Assembly (NCBI RefSeq): GCF_000003815.2
Contig: NC_049995.1
Span: 8,384,100 to 8,446,099 of the forward strand
Origin: Branchiostoma floridae
Taxonomy: Eukaryota; Chordata; Leptocardii; Amphioxiformes; Branchiostomatidae
DNA: 62,000 nucleotides
Direction: 5' to 3'
In this document: positions 13,301 to 28,300 of the stretch, piece by piece
Layout of the letters: each line of letters starts with the position of its first letter
How positions within the stretch are numbered: position 1 is the first letter of the stretch
Position numbers and translations under genes: made by a program
The notes under the pieces: generated by a model
What the model saw: the letters and a program-made list of their open reading frames with translations, nothing else
Databases searched by the model: none
What the model was told of the DNA's origin: nothing

Positions 13301-16300
13301 GAAGACTCCACCTGTCAGCACCTCAGGTTTCACCTGTAGCTCTACAGGTGTGTATCATCTTAACAGTACAGTAATCTAACCTCAGGTATGCTGCTTGTCT
13401 CACCTGTCTGAGTTGGAAGACTCCACCTGTCAGCACCTCTGGTTTCACCTGTAGCTCTACAGGTGTGTACTCCCCCTGTTCGTTCAGCTCCTGGATCTCC
13501 ACCCACAGCTCGATCTTCCTGATCAGCTCTCCCCATCTACAGCACAACAGAGTACAGTTCCTTCAATCATCATTTAGGTGGATGACACACGTATAGTTTC
13601 ATTTTGACAAATGAGTAGGCAAACAGTCACTTGAAGGTGGGTTCTGCGACCTGTTTGCCTGACCTGCACACGACTTTTTATGGTGAAGGAGGGGTGTGCA
13701 ATTCTTTCTCCACCCTCTTGTTTACTGATGCCCGTAGTCCCAAGGGTGCAGGAACTGCCACATATAAAATGGCTCCAGCAGATGCATCTTGTTATTTGGA
13801 GTTTCCGTCTCCTAGGAGGACTTCCGACCAAGGATGCAAGGAGTTCCTCCTACCCCTGACTCGTGTTTAGAGAGTGTGTCATGCCCAAACATGCCCCTAA
13901 GGCCAGCCACTACCACATACATATGTGTCTTTAAACCATGACCCACTTCATCCACTACCTTCTGTCAGCTATTGACAAATGGGATTCTACCTGAAATAAG
14001 TGACCATTCAGAAATCTATCTGGTAACGCTTGAGTAATTCACTGTGCAATTCTTGAGGAATCAATACATGGCAGTTACCAGGTGTATGACACAACATTTT
14101 TGAACCTTGAAAGATGGCAGTAAAACTGACTATAGCACTACCATCAGGGGGGAAAAGACTTAGATTTGCACGACACTGCTACAGTAACAAGGCTAAGCTG
14201 GCATGTGTGCTGCTACTTTAGAGGCCAAGACACAGTTATTTCAGTCTTGTGAGACCTAAATTGACCAAACTGCCAGGGATATAAATGTATTGGTGCACCT
14301 CATGAAAACAACATCATGAAAACAACATGGCACACAGGAACTCTTGCCAAAAATGATGATGATGACAACTGACCTGTCACTGAGAGACTTTGCCTTCTGT
14401 GAGACATGGTCCACCTCCCAGCCAGGCTTGGTAGAGTCGAACCCTGCACTCCTGTGTCCCCACACTTCTATTGACCACGCACCGTTCTCTAGGAAGTCCA
14501 TGAACTCTTCTGTAACATTTACTGTGAACTCCTGTAGGAGAAATACAAATCAATGCATCATTGGTTGAACAATGAATGTATGGAGCAATAAACTGAGCTA
14601 AGAAAAAATACTGAAACAAATAATATGCATTACAAGGCCAAAGTACTGTGGTGAAATTATGCAAAAACCAAACTGACAAACCAGCTTAAACAAGCTGGTG
14701 GATGGAAACTTTTCAAGATTTACTTTCAAGTGAGAACATTCAAACCAGTCCTGTCTATTGAGACCATTCAACAATAAAGGGACTTCTAATAGTGTATAAG
14801 CCTATACTGACGTGAATACAAAATGTATATGGATGACCACAACAACATTGGAAAATGTATGATAATTAAGTTTTCCAAAATCAGAGAAGATGTGAAGTGT
14901 GTTCAGTTATTTGTTCAACCTAAATCCTGACCACTTAAATGTCACAAACTTTTTTGCCCACCTTCCTTTTTCATATACTTGCATCAAATTTGGAGTGATC
15001 AGAGGATGTCATTCATACAATCAAATCAGCATGGCCTAAATGTAAAAATAATTGAATGTGTGGATTTCTAAGACACGTAAGAGTAGAGGCATCTATTGGT
15101 TCATGGAGGTACACGTACCCTGGAGTGTTCAAACCTCATGGTGGTGCCTTTAACAGATCGGTAGGACGGTAGCTCCGGGTTGATGACGGGAGGTACCACT
15201 ACAGACGAGGGGTGGCCCCAGAATGTGTACTGACAGAACACAAAGTGTGACAACGATGGAGGGAGGTCGGTGGCCTCAAGAATCTTCAACTGTGGAAATA
15301 AAGAAAAAAATATCTTACTGGCCATTAGAAAACCAATAGATAAGGTACAGTTTGTGCAATAAGGTGATTGCATTGTCTGTCTTTTTGCCCTTTATTTCCA
15401 TTCATTCCAAATTTACTAGTATTTGGCACTCACAGTACACAGAAGACCTAAGGCCACCTTAATATTATAATAATAAGACTAATATTGATAATTATCATAT
15501 CATTGCTTTAAGTTTACCCAGCCTACAAAAAATGTATACAACATTTCAATCCTATCCCTTATTAATATTGTGTAAATTTTTGTTTCCAGCTGCAATTGTT
15601 ATCATGATTACTGAAATGTTTGAAACTTGAATGAAAAAGCAAATCATCTTCATCATCATTACATTACCATTAGGAAGCAAAATGGAACTCCTCCATTGAA
15701 CTAAAACCCACAAACTTTTTAACAGGCACTAACCCTGAATGTCAGTGGACCACCCAGCGGGGCCCCCTCTCCTTCTTGATCGATGATTTCGAAGCTGCTG
15801 TGACTTTCGCTGGAGCTTCCATCAGAGCGAGCGTCTGCCTGGAGCCGGTCTGGGATGGTGCCTGCAACTTTAACCACCTCGACATGCAGTCTTCCTGAGG
15901 CCTGATAATGTGTACAACAGTCTGTGTTAATACTGGAACTTACCACTGCTTTGTGCTTCCAATTACAGGTTCATCTTGAATCAGGGCTCGAAATACCACC
16001 TGCATATGCAGGTTAGTGCAGGTAAAATTGGAGCTGTGAAGGTAATTCTGATGTCTACTTGCACCTAACCTGCACTGGTCCATGTACTGGGTCTTATACA
16101 TGTACATGTAGATGTCATATGTTGTAGGTGTATGTGGATTGCTATCAACTGTATTGACTGTTACCACCTATTAAGTATAGAAGAAAAAAATAGCAATTTA
16201 TGGTTCCTCAACAATTTTAGTAGGATCCATACTTCCTAAATTCAGAGTGGTGCAGGTAAAATTTGTCTGGTGCAGGTAATTTTCAGTGTTACCTGCACCA

Positions 16301-19300
16301 GTGCAGGTATGCAGAAAAAGTATTTTGAGCCCTGTGAATGTATGAAGTGTCTGTTAGACAAAGTAACACTGTACCAACAATATGGATGTTGTAACAATTG
16401 CCGGAAAAAAAACCTACATACATATACGAGGTGGAATCTAACACCAGAATGCCCAAACTTTGCTGTATCAGGGCAACACTATTCGCTTGAGGGTTTAAAG
16501 CATGTTTTAAGAAACCCCCAAGAAAAACACACAATTTTACTCTTCCAAAACGAGCCTACACAGAATACAGATTCAAGGGACACTCCAGGAAATTATAATG
16601 ATGATTGTAGTATTTGTACAAATATAACTGTGCATGCCAATAACTTTATAACAGTACCAATGACAGAATCGAAACAAAAGGGAAGTTTTACCTCTCCCTG
16701 TTGGCTGATGATAGGCACAGCATACTCAAACCTGATGTCGTGGTACAGGCACTCCAGGAACACGTTAGCTACACCAATCAGGTTATGGTTTTCTTGGGAC
16801 TCATAGAACGGGTCTTCTCTGTCTTCCATGTCCTGTGAAAGAAAAATGAATTTTTAGATTTAAAATTCATATACTTTCTGGATATTCTTCATTTGGTTTT
16901 AAATTACTGCTATAAAATGCACTGTAACTGTTACTGATTTCTAACCATTGGCACACTGAGGTAGCTATTTGGCTGCCAGTTCCCTATAGGTTATGGGGTT
17001 AGTCAGCAGGGACAAGGTTAAGATTCACCAATACACTTCTTTGGTCCTCCTTCATCTTTCCATCTCTAACAGCTTTTTCATCTTCCAATTTCACTTCTTT
17101 TCCACCCTGCTTTTCCCTTTTGACACCTGGCTTTGTGTTCCTCCATCTTCACTTTTTAAATCATTTCCTCCATTTCTTCATCCTTTTCTCTCTCTATCCC
17201 TCACTCCTTCCCTTACCTGGATCTCCCTGCCCTGTTCCATGACCTCCTGATAGTAGTCTCTCATGTCGATGATTCTGTTCTCCAGTTTCTCCATGGACCA
17301 CACCTGCGTGCTCCGCCCTTTCCTCTTCACCTGGATGGCTGGCTCACTGATAATGATGCCCCTCTGGAAAAATGGAACAACCCATATTCAGATGTGACAT
17401 GTCTGTAACAGCTTTTGCAACTTTAGTTTATGACACTATACATAAAGGCAAGACCTTAATTTGTTGGTTCTTGGCTTCAAGAATTTAATGCTTACTTGTA
17501 TGGACAACATGAAAAAAAAGAGTCTGAGGGAAAGTACATGTATCTTACACACAGTTTCAGGAGTAAAATGTTTTATACAATGTAGTACACCATTAGGCTT
17601 GCCCTATAGTATTGTGTGCGAGGAAAAAAGAACAAATTGCTCATATTTACAACAGCTAATATCCAATTTAAGCTCTGATTGGCTACTGGCAGAAGAAGCA
17701 GACAAAGAACACAACAGTAAAAACAATGTTATTCCCTACTGGGAAAACAATGATGCTTCTTCTGGGATATCCATCAGATTCTGTATAAAACTATTCTCCA
17801 AAACAATCTTCACATTGATATCATGCTTAAAGTGCTGTACTGCTTAGTTCAAGTCAACATTTCATTTCATTTCATTTCATTTGTTTTACCAGAGTTACAT
17901 CGCTCAGACTTCAGCCTGTTTTTCAGGACTCCCTGGACACATATAGACACAGACACCATACAATACTTGTGAACTACACAGTCACATAACTTAACTTAGA
18001 TTTATCTCCCACCTTTCTGTTGGGACTGAGGTTGGATGCAGGGATCTGTAACGTCACATGGAACTCTGTCATCTTCTCCAGCTCCTGGGCTAGGGAGTTT
18101 GCTTCCCGCACCAGCGCGTTGGCTTTTACAATCTCCTCACGCAGCTTGGCTAGGCCTTGTCTGAACAATTCATCTCTGTAGGAATGGAGGGATGGATCAG
18201 TGTTTTACTTCACATTACACATGAGCATCTAAATTAACCTGACTTATGATATAGTCCAAACTTGAGATGTGTACATACAATATACATGTAAATGTAGAAG
18301 CAGACATGTGTGCAAAGAGAAAATCTATAATGGTATTGGCATTTTTAAAAATGGCTTTTTTGAAAATATCCCATTTATTCCTTGGCTAAGCTGTACTTTG
18401 GCGCAAAGGCACATGAGGACTCAAATAACAAAATTTGTTTTAAAAATACTATGATCATGATGGTGGTTATACATGTATAGTCACTGACTACAGTGACAAA
18501 ATTCAGTTCATTGGTGAGGTGACATACATCCTTCAGATTTACTAATATTTCCGTTGACATACACGTACATGAATTTTCTGAGTTTTTCAAAATGAAATTA
18601 AGCAACTTAATGCTTTACAGGACCCTCTCCTTACCACATGATATATTGCACAAAATATATCATTTGTTTTGTGAACTTCAGAAGAGAAATTATCTTTAAA
18701 AAAAAGAAGAAAGAATGTTATATGATCATTCCTTACTGTTACGACTACTTTATTTTGGACCTACTTCCAGCTGCATATTAAGTTTATTCAAGTCAAGTAT
18801 GTTTTGTTAAACATTATTTCCATTTATTTCCTGCATACAAATCCCAGAAGATAATTCTGATGTTTTAATTTGACCTCTGATCTCTCACGTTCAATTTAAG
18901 TTGCTTCAGTTAATTTTGTTACTGTTCTGTTTACCAATTGTATAAGTTTTGTTGATTATGTTCGTTTTTATTGTATATACCTATAAGTGTCGGACTCCAG
19001 GAAGAATAGCGGTACCAGGAGATCCAAATAAAACAAACAAACAAACAATGTTTTGCTCACCTCTCCTCCACCCACTGTGTGTACCTGGGGTGCAGGTTGG
19101 GGTTACTGACCCCGTGGGACAGCCCACCGAAGGACTCCACCGTCTGCTTGTTCTGTACCGGGGAGCTGAGCTGCTGCCGGAGAACCTCCAGCTTCTTCTC
19201 ATACATCTCCCGCTGCTTCTCCAGTGCTCCTTCCTTATCTTTCTCATGCTGGGACTCCAGGGACTTCATGGCATTCTGGATGGGGTCTGGGGAGGGATAC

Positions 19301-22300
19301 AGAAAATTTGTTTTACTAGTTTTTTAGCAAGCACGTCTAACTCTCACAGGATGGGGAACAACGGACGATAAACCGGATAGTGAGTGTGTGTGTGTGTGTG
19401 TGTGTGCGTGTGAGTTTTCTTTGCACTGTCTACATGAAAATCTTCAGCAATATGCAATGCACATCAATACTCTACTATTTTAGATAAAAATTCTTGTCCA
19501 CCAAAATAAAGGGAAGTATTGCCATACATCTCATTGTTGCTATTTTTGTCTATAGAATAAAATTTCTTAAGCTTACTCTCCTTTGATATCATGTATTTTT
19601 TAGATACATGTATGGCAATGGAACTGTGGAATCTATTTCTGATGAATGCTGTATGATGTTGACTTGGAGTTAACTTCACAGTTTGAGAAGTGACGTTTGT
19701 CTCAATGTCCTTGGAGAAGTATCCAACATTCTGCATTACTGCAGGGTGGTGTTGATACCCACCAAAAATCTCTCACCAAAGTGGCATTGCCCTTGGATAG
19801 AGCAGCTATTTAGACCATGCTTCTGTAAACCTACCTGTACAGCCACCTAAAAGTTACCTTTGTCTTGACTAAAATTGCTTTACTTAACATGGAAACTATG
19901 TGAATTTCTTATCATTAGCAGCACTTACCATTCATGAGTTCCACCATCATGACTTCATTCTGGGCGAAGTCATAGTCAGCACGGGACACCTCAACATCAG
20001 GGGTGGAGGCCACAGAGCCTGGGGGGGAGGGGGGCAAAAAAATATATCTTACAACAGGCATGGTATGATTATGCAATGAGTTCATTGTTACAGTAGGCTT
20101 TCCTATCAAGGTGTACTTTTGTATGTTCAAATGAAGTTTCAACCTACTTAAGCATATACAGACTACATATAATGACTGCGTATTAACATACCTACAACAA
20201 ACTAGGAGCTTGTATCTTCCCACATTTCCCTCCTACACTTGAACAGACATTTTCCTAGACCTTTTCAATAGCCTTACAGTATCGCAGAGCCTCCTGTATA
20301 GCCTTAGGTGACTTTTGGTGTCAGACAATTTGGCGAGGAACAACTAGCACAATGTGTCACCCTTCGCCTGAGGCAAACTTCATTGTACCTACAAAATTAA
20401 AGAACCTGACCTTCCACCTTTCCCAAGGTGTGACAGATGATATTTTTAGTGGAACATACCAAATGAACAGAAGGTAGGGGGAGACTGGCTGTGTCACAGA
20501 CTAACACAAGTTTGAGTAGTAAATTCATCTATTTTCTTGGGGGCTTACTTTTTTGGTAGGAGGGGAAAAGTTTTCTTCAAGACATGTTTTAAGTTTGCAG
20601 TTGATACAATTCTGTAGCATGTACATCATATCCAGTAGTTATGCTATGGAAACATGTTCCTAGTGTCACAATTTCATGGAGAGGTCACCATAAACAGTTG
20701 CTAATATTTCAAGATTTACAGTACTTACCAACTCCCGATCTGGGACAGTTGATACGGAAGAAGTGGTGGTTCCCAAGGAAGATCCTGTTCCCGTTTCTTA
20801 GTAACGTCTTCTGAGTCACACAGTCACCGTTCACACAGCATCTAAGAAAATTAAACCACAGTTGACTTGCTGATTACAAGTACCCACAGCACAGTCTATG
20901 TTTTCATCAGAGTATGCTTTGGTTGGTACTATGCAGTTAAACCTGTTACTAGTGGCCTCCTGGTCATTGACATACATGTACATGTACAGTCAAACCTGTA
21001 CTTTGTGAACACCTCTGCATAAGGACCACCTGGTCATTAATATGCAGTTAAACCTGTACAACTACAAGTGACTACCTTAAAGATTGCATAAGGACTACCT
21101 GGAAAATAAGTTAACTTCTCCCATTGACACAATCATTAAGAATCTTGGCTATAGTGATAATATTTCCCATTGACACAAGCCTTAAAGGTCTACTACGCAG
21201 TTATTTGCGCTCAAATTTGAAATATTCTAGAACTAAGAAATCTCAGATTTACTACTACTTTTTGACACTTTTTGACACTTTTGTGTCATTATTTCACGTT
21301 TGTAACGTAGAGAATTAGCCTACAAACATTTCGTCCTACGCGCGCTGTAACTTGTTGACCCCTTAGTTAGGCACTGGTGAGAATTCAAACAAGAATCAAT
21401 CATCAACGGTTATTGGTCGGGAATCTCCGGTGAGTTCCGGGTGCGTGCGAAAGGTCACGGTGAACCACGTGACCAATCTCCGGGTAGGCTCGGGCAGACT
21501 CGGGACTACTCGGATTTCGTCGGTGAAGAAACAAAATGGCTGAAACCCAGCGCGGGCTTGCAGATTCCCAGGTTTTCAAACGCGCTCGCACAGGGAAAAT
21601 ATCGACTCCTGACATGCCTTGAATAGTGTTCCGTAACGTGGTAGGCTTGATTCAACTAACTATATAAAGAAATGGCCGGAAAATGGATTTTTTGTTTTCA
21701 GTTTGAAGCGCAAATAACTGCGTAATAGACCTTTAAGAATTCTGGCTATAGTGACCACCTGTCCACATTACATAGACCAGAATCTATCGATCCAACAAGT
21801 GGTCTTGTTGGTCAGCTTTCATTATAGTCTCCTTGATATAGTCTTCAATATAGACTTACTTTGAGGCTATGTCATATCACAACTTAGCAAATTTATACAG
21901 TTACAGTAGAAATTCTCTGGACCGTCCCACCTTGCTTCAGGCATGGGGGTGATATAGACGTCCTCCCCCTCCAGGTCGATAATGCAGTGTTCCGGCTGGA
22001 TCCCCAGACCGCTCAGCTGGATGTCCTGAGGGGTGGGGGCATCGGGACGGCCCACTAGGGTGTGATCCTGGGGAAGGGAGGAAAATGAGTTCAGTAAAAC
22101 TGGAAAACTTTCAGAGTTTTTAGGACATCTGGTTACCTTGTTTAACAAGTATGTTATCTATAAGAAAGTCATTGCTAAAATAACTCAATTGAGAGTTTCA
22201 CAGAATTGGCTACAATTATTATAATAAATTCATGTACATGTACGTGTATATCTTTCAGATTCTGACAAAAGGACAGTCACTGCAAAATGCATTTTAAGTT

Positions 22301-25300
22301 CACAGGGATTTACTTTCGCTGCAGTGGGAAAATGGAGTGTTCGCGGTGGTTTCAAGTTTGCAGTAGCGCCATAGACTGTAGTCACATACTGTAATGGAAA
22401 AATATTTGCGGTGGTTTTAAGTTCTTGGTGAAGTGGCCACCGCAAAAATCTCAAACATAAAACTACGGCGAACATTTCTGCATTTACAGTATACTTCAGA
22501 AACTAAAAACTTAGGAAGCAGAGCTAACTTGCAAATGTTTGCCTCCTTCACAAAGTACTCACCTTATCTAATTTACCAGAAAGCTATCATTTTCACAATA
22601 CCAACTTACCGGGATATGCTGCCAGTCTATACGAAGCAATTTGGAAGAAAGCACTTTTCCAGATATACTGTGTCCCAACAAAATGATAATCTGACTGTTT
22701 CACAGTCCACTTTACATTGTATGAAGTAATGTCGTCACCCAGACAATAATGATACATACGTTTTGTGCCAGATGTAAGAATTATGACGTCATGTGATTCA
22801 CATTTCAATATTGATTGATATCACCATTTATATATGTCAGGATGAATTTGAAGATTTACTGACGAAAATGTCACGCATGAATGCAAGAGACATCATTTAT
22901 TCATCACTTTATATCATCAATTATTTAGGAGGAATGACTTGCAGACATTCTGTCAGCTTTTCATTAGATATATCAAAGAGGGCATGGTCAGCTCAATACG
23001 CTGTTTCAGTTTCATGCTACGAAGACGAAAAGTTTGAAATGTGCAATAATTATTCACTTTTTAGGGGAGGAGGAGAGCTGATTATCAAAATCTACACGTT
23101 AGCTACTTCTTTTCGTTAGAAGTCAAGAATATATCTAGAATGTGATGTTGTATAGAATCTCTTCTTCTAAACTTTCTAGCTCGAAGATATTTTAAACCTT
23201 GAATTATTCCTTGAATTATTTCAGTGTTCACGATTTTTGTGGTAACTTTTTGGCCATCACAGCTACGGGTGTCAGCATTTTCATTGTGTTAACAGTGATA
23301 CTGTTTAAACCACAGACTCCAAGATACTGCAAAAAACTCTTACTGTCTCACAAAATTTAGTTACATTACATGAAGTTTGACCCCACCTTAAGATAGTAGA
23401 CCAGCAGTTCGTTGAGCGAGGGGTCAGCGTTCAGGTTGACCAGGAAGTTCTTGTCCTGCTCTACCTTAATCCCAGATGTCTGCACAGAGATGCCCATCTT
23501 CTCTAGGGCCTGCTGTCTCTCCTGGTGGGGAGAATTCACAACTTGGTCAGCTTGTCTGCACATGTTAGTATACCAATTAGTTTGATTTTCTCTCAAAGCT
23601 TATGTCATGTGTAGCTAGGAGAATCTAAATGTTTATTATTAGAGTTCGTAAACGCTCCATAACATTATCATAAAAGTAATCAGAGATGGCAGACTCCCCC
23701 CCCCCCCTTGTCCATACTATTTGTGACCTAAGAATCCATCCTGCAAACAGAAAAAGCAACGCAAAGGATGTACATCCAGATTAGGTTGGTCTGTCATTGA
23801 ATGAAGACTCAACACAACCATGAATTGCCCTAAAGAAGGTGACAGATGGTCACCAAAACGTTGGTTGTGAAGAACACATGGTTGTGTAAAAAGAGTCTCT
23901 TTATCCATAGGATGAACAGTATAGCAACACCACATTAATCATGTAGACTCAGAGAATTAAACAAAACATTACAACCATTGCAAGCTAAAGTTTCGATCCA
24001 TTCCCTGTTACTAGTAACTTCTGCTTATGATCTGGAATGACTTACTTGGTGCAGTTTCTCAGTTTTAGCAAGTTTCTCCTCCCAAGTTGTCGTCATGTCC
24101 TTCATCAACTTCTCAGACTCGACAAGACGTTCCTTCAAGTCAGGAGCCTTAAGACTCTATAGAGGGGACAAGACAGTTTCTCACTTGTCTTAAGACTCTT
24201 CTTTTCAGGTTTATCCATGGTTAAAAGTAGGAAACATTGCCATTAGGGAAAGAATTCCTAACAAAAGATGCAAAATGCTTTTCAATGTTGTTACTGGAGG
24301 AAAAATAATGCACAACACACAAAATACTAAAAGTTACTCAAACAGCTGGATAAGTTTGGTGAACAATCAGACATTTCAGACAGCATTATTTTTTCAATTT
24401 TTGAACCATACCTCATTACCATCTTCATTGATGTACTACACACAATAGTTTTAATGCCAATCACATCATGCCCTGACAATTATCTTGAAATATCATTGCA
24501 TCTTTAGTCCAACAGATCACTTTGCTATCAAATGAATGCAATAATTGTTCCCTTTTTCATTATGCCTGACACTGTTTTAAAAAGAAGAAAAATTCTTACC
24601 TCTGCCTCAGTCAGTTGCACCTTTAATTTGTCAACTTCTTCCCGAAGTTCTCGGATTATCTGCAAGTAAAGGATGACATACAGTTGTATGGTAAGAATCA
24701 AAGTGTGATAATCATGGTAATAAAAAGTCTTGGACTAGTAAAAGAAAACTTTGCAACACAATCAAAGCACAATGTACAATGTATTCTGTAAAATATAAAT
24801 CATGTCTAGACAAGTTGTTACATTGCCATTAATATTTGTAAATAATTCATATTGTAAAATAATTGTCATTCCTAATATATAGAGGAACACATTTCTCATA
24901 TTTAGAGCATTGCAAATGGCCTACACAATATACCTTGGGAATGCTCTGCTAAACTGGGCTGTGTTTTCAGAATCTGTTGGTGTGGCTTCTAAACAGCTGT
25001 CAGCCAATCAAAGAATCTCCTAAATATTTTCCAAAGGTAAAGCCGATTCCTGATTGGTTGACAGGTGATTAGAGGCCACACCCACAAAAATGGAAACCTC
25101 AGCCCAGTTTAGCAAGCCTTTTAGAGTCAAGGTACTATACATGCAGAAATGTTCGCGGTGGTTTTATGGTTGCGGTTTTGGCGGTGGCCACTTCATCTCA
25201 AATTTAAAACCACCGCAATGGCAGTAAGAGACGACAGTGCGTGGTGCTACCGCGAACTTAAAACTGCAGCGAACAGTCCTTTTTCCCGTTACCGTGAAAT

Positions 25301-28300
25301 TAAATCCCCGCAAACTTATGTATATTGTATAAAATGATAACAATCATCAACAACCTACCCTAGCATTAGGATCCTCGTTGATGACAGCATGATTAACGAT
25401 CCTCTTTGCCCTGTCAGCATATCTGAGAGTAGAGAGAGTCTCCTCATAGTTGTCTAAGGCAGGGCTGATGGTAGCAATCATGGCTGTCTTACTGTTTCCA
25501 CCTAGGTTGTCCTGGAAGAACATACAGAAAAATTAAACTCATTATAAGGGAAGTCTGAGCATCTGCACAACTTTTTATAAACTTTGTACAAACTGCATAA
25601 AATTCATGCAAACGCTAGGAAAGGAACACTTTTTGAAAGTTCATCTGAATAAAGTTAAACTGTTATTTCCAATACAAGAAGAGGATTTACCCATGTAAGA
25701 TTTACCCATTTTGACTTATCAACTCTTAGTCTTTGTAATTCCTTGACAAAGACTGGAGTTGATCAGTCAAATTAATTTGGGTTAAGTCCACTTGGATTCT
25801 TATTCAGAATGACTTGTACATCTTAAAACAAATATTTTGTGACAGTCCAAACAGTCCACACAGAAAAAGTGGTTTGCAATTATTCAATGGTCAATAAAAC
25901 TGACATTTGCTAGACTCAGTAAACTAATTATTTAAAGAAGACCTACCTTAAGTAGCCATGTGAGGACAGAGTCCCTGTAGGGTACAAACTTGTTTTTATG
26001 ACCCTTCCCTGCTGACTGGTCTGCCAGGGTGGAGATAACCAGCCCCAGGGTGCTGAGTGATCTGTTGGTAAATATTTAGCTGTTAGTTGATGTATGATTA
26101 CATACATTTACCTAAATGTTTCAAACATTTTAGCTAAATGTTTGACTTTCTAAAAGACCAAGAATGTATTGTACTGTGTACAATGTATTTTCATGTCATC
26201 TGTTTTCAAACATAACTTGAAATATTTAATGAAATCATTATTTACAAAGAACAGGACAGGTAGTAAATACATGTACAATAAAACTACAGTAGAAGCCGCT
26301 TAATTCCACAGCCTATTTGCCAGTGAATTTGGTGCAATTATCCGGCTGGTGCAATAATGCGAAGTTATCTAGCTGGACCACACCGGTTTGGGATTCAGGG
26401 ATTCTGTGCAGTTAACAGAAGTGTGCGTTAATCCGATGTGCAATTAACTGGCTTCCACTGTATTTTATTAGCACTTTGGATTCAAATACCTTTGATAATG
26501 ATAGGCTAGTTATTAATGCCATGAGAAGTGAGCACTAAACACATCATATTTTCTTTAAAAATATCTATGCATGATAATTTCACAATATAAAACTATTTCA
26601 TTCTTATGTCAAACTGTTTGTTTTTGCCATTTGTATCATACACAAAATACAACAACAGGGATCGAAATATTTTTTTCTGCATACCTGCACTGGTGCAGGT
26701 AACATTACCTGCACCAGACAAATTTTACCTGCACCACTATGAATTTAGGAAATATGGATCATACTAAAATTTTGGCATTTCGAGCCCTGAATAATCATAT
26801 AAAACTGTTCAAGACATGATGTATTTGAAGACTGAGTACTGACTTGTTGATGTTGGACCCCTCCTTGAGTCTCTCTCCGGCTGCACCAGTCTTAGCAGCC
26901 CTCTCACTTCCCGCCAGATCCACCAGGCTCACCTTACTCACTTTCTCACCTGTCACCTGAAAGGGAAAGTGGTTCAACAGGTGTAAATAAACCCACACAC
27001 ATATAGATAAGACATATACATGTACATGCGTATCAGTCATCTTTTATTAAAATAGCTTCTGTAAAAGATAAGTATAACTTAATCCCTGATTTCAATTATA
27101 CTTGGCATGCTTGATATTTCTTCCCTGCAGTACTACATTGGGTTGATAGGTGGTGCTGTTAAACTAAGAAAAACTAGGAATAATTTTGTGGCACCTCAAT
27201 GTCCATTAGGTCTACATCAGACAGTTTACATCAACTCCCAGTCATTCTTCCATCATAAATGTATATTATTAACTGTTCTTAAAGTAAATGAAGAGCAGAT
27301 AATTTCAGTTCAACTGATTGTCTGTCTAAGTGCAAGGGCAAAGAACTTTACTCCTCTCATCTAGGTTCAAGTTGCTATTAGTGCTAGCCAATCTAAAACA
27401 AAAATCTATAGCTGCCTCTTTTCCCCTCAGTGAAACTCTTCCTTCTAACTTACCCCACTGGCGAGGTCCTTGAGTGTCTGTGTGACAATGATGTTGAAGA
27501 CAGCGTGCGACCTACTGCTCTCCTCATTCATACTGGTGGCTGCCACTGTACGAGACTTGTTCCCTTCATTCATCAGCTTTTCTATGTCCTAGGGACAAAG
27601 AGCAAGAGAAGTCTGAAAATTGTCTCATCAGGTTGGTAATGACTGTACAAAAATCTTTTTACTCACAACCACGTGTATACAGAAGCTGACATTTCAAATT
27701 CTATCACCTTACATCATTAGAACAGTAATTTGTTTGTCAATTAAAGGTCTACTACGCAGTTATTTGCGCTCAAATTTGAAATATTCTAGAACTAAGAAAT
27801 CTCAGATTTACTACTACTTTTTGACACTTTTGTGTCATTATTTCACGTTTGCAACATAGAGAACATTTCGTCCTACGCGCGCTGTAACTTGTTGACCCCC
27901 CTAGTTAGGCACTGGTGAGAATTCAAACAAGAATCAATCATCAACGGTTATTGGTCGGGAATCTCCGGTGAGTTCCGGGTGCGTGCGAAAGGTCACGGTG
28001 AACCCACGTGACCAATCTCCGGGTACACTCGGGACTACTCGGATTTCGTCGGTGAAGAAACAAAATGGCTGAAACCCATCGCGGGCGTGCAGATTTCCAG
28101 GTTTTCAAACGCGCTCGCACGGGGAAAATATCGACTCCTGACATGCCTTGAATAGTGTTCCATAACGTGGTAGGCTTGATTCAACTAAATATATAAAAAA
28201 ATGGCCGGAAAATGGATTTTTTGTTTTCAGTTTGAAGCGCAAATAACTGCGTAGTAGACCTTTAAAGATAGTAACATGGCCTTACCTCATATTTTGTGAC

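Noticed and set aside
13323-13547. 74-codon minus ORF as a complete small gene
   Set aside because: It is KIF13 exon 23 read through its donor into the 115-bp repeats.
13631-13870. 79- and 85-codon ORFs on both strands
   Set aside because: No domain recognised; the sequence looks like an unclassified repeat fragment in the intron between exons 23 and 22.
16270-16806. 178-codon plus-strand ORF
   Set aside because: It starts in the CAGGGCTC MITE and overlaps KIF13 exon 19 on the opposite strand; composition and context indicate chance.
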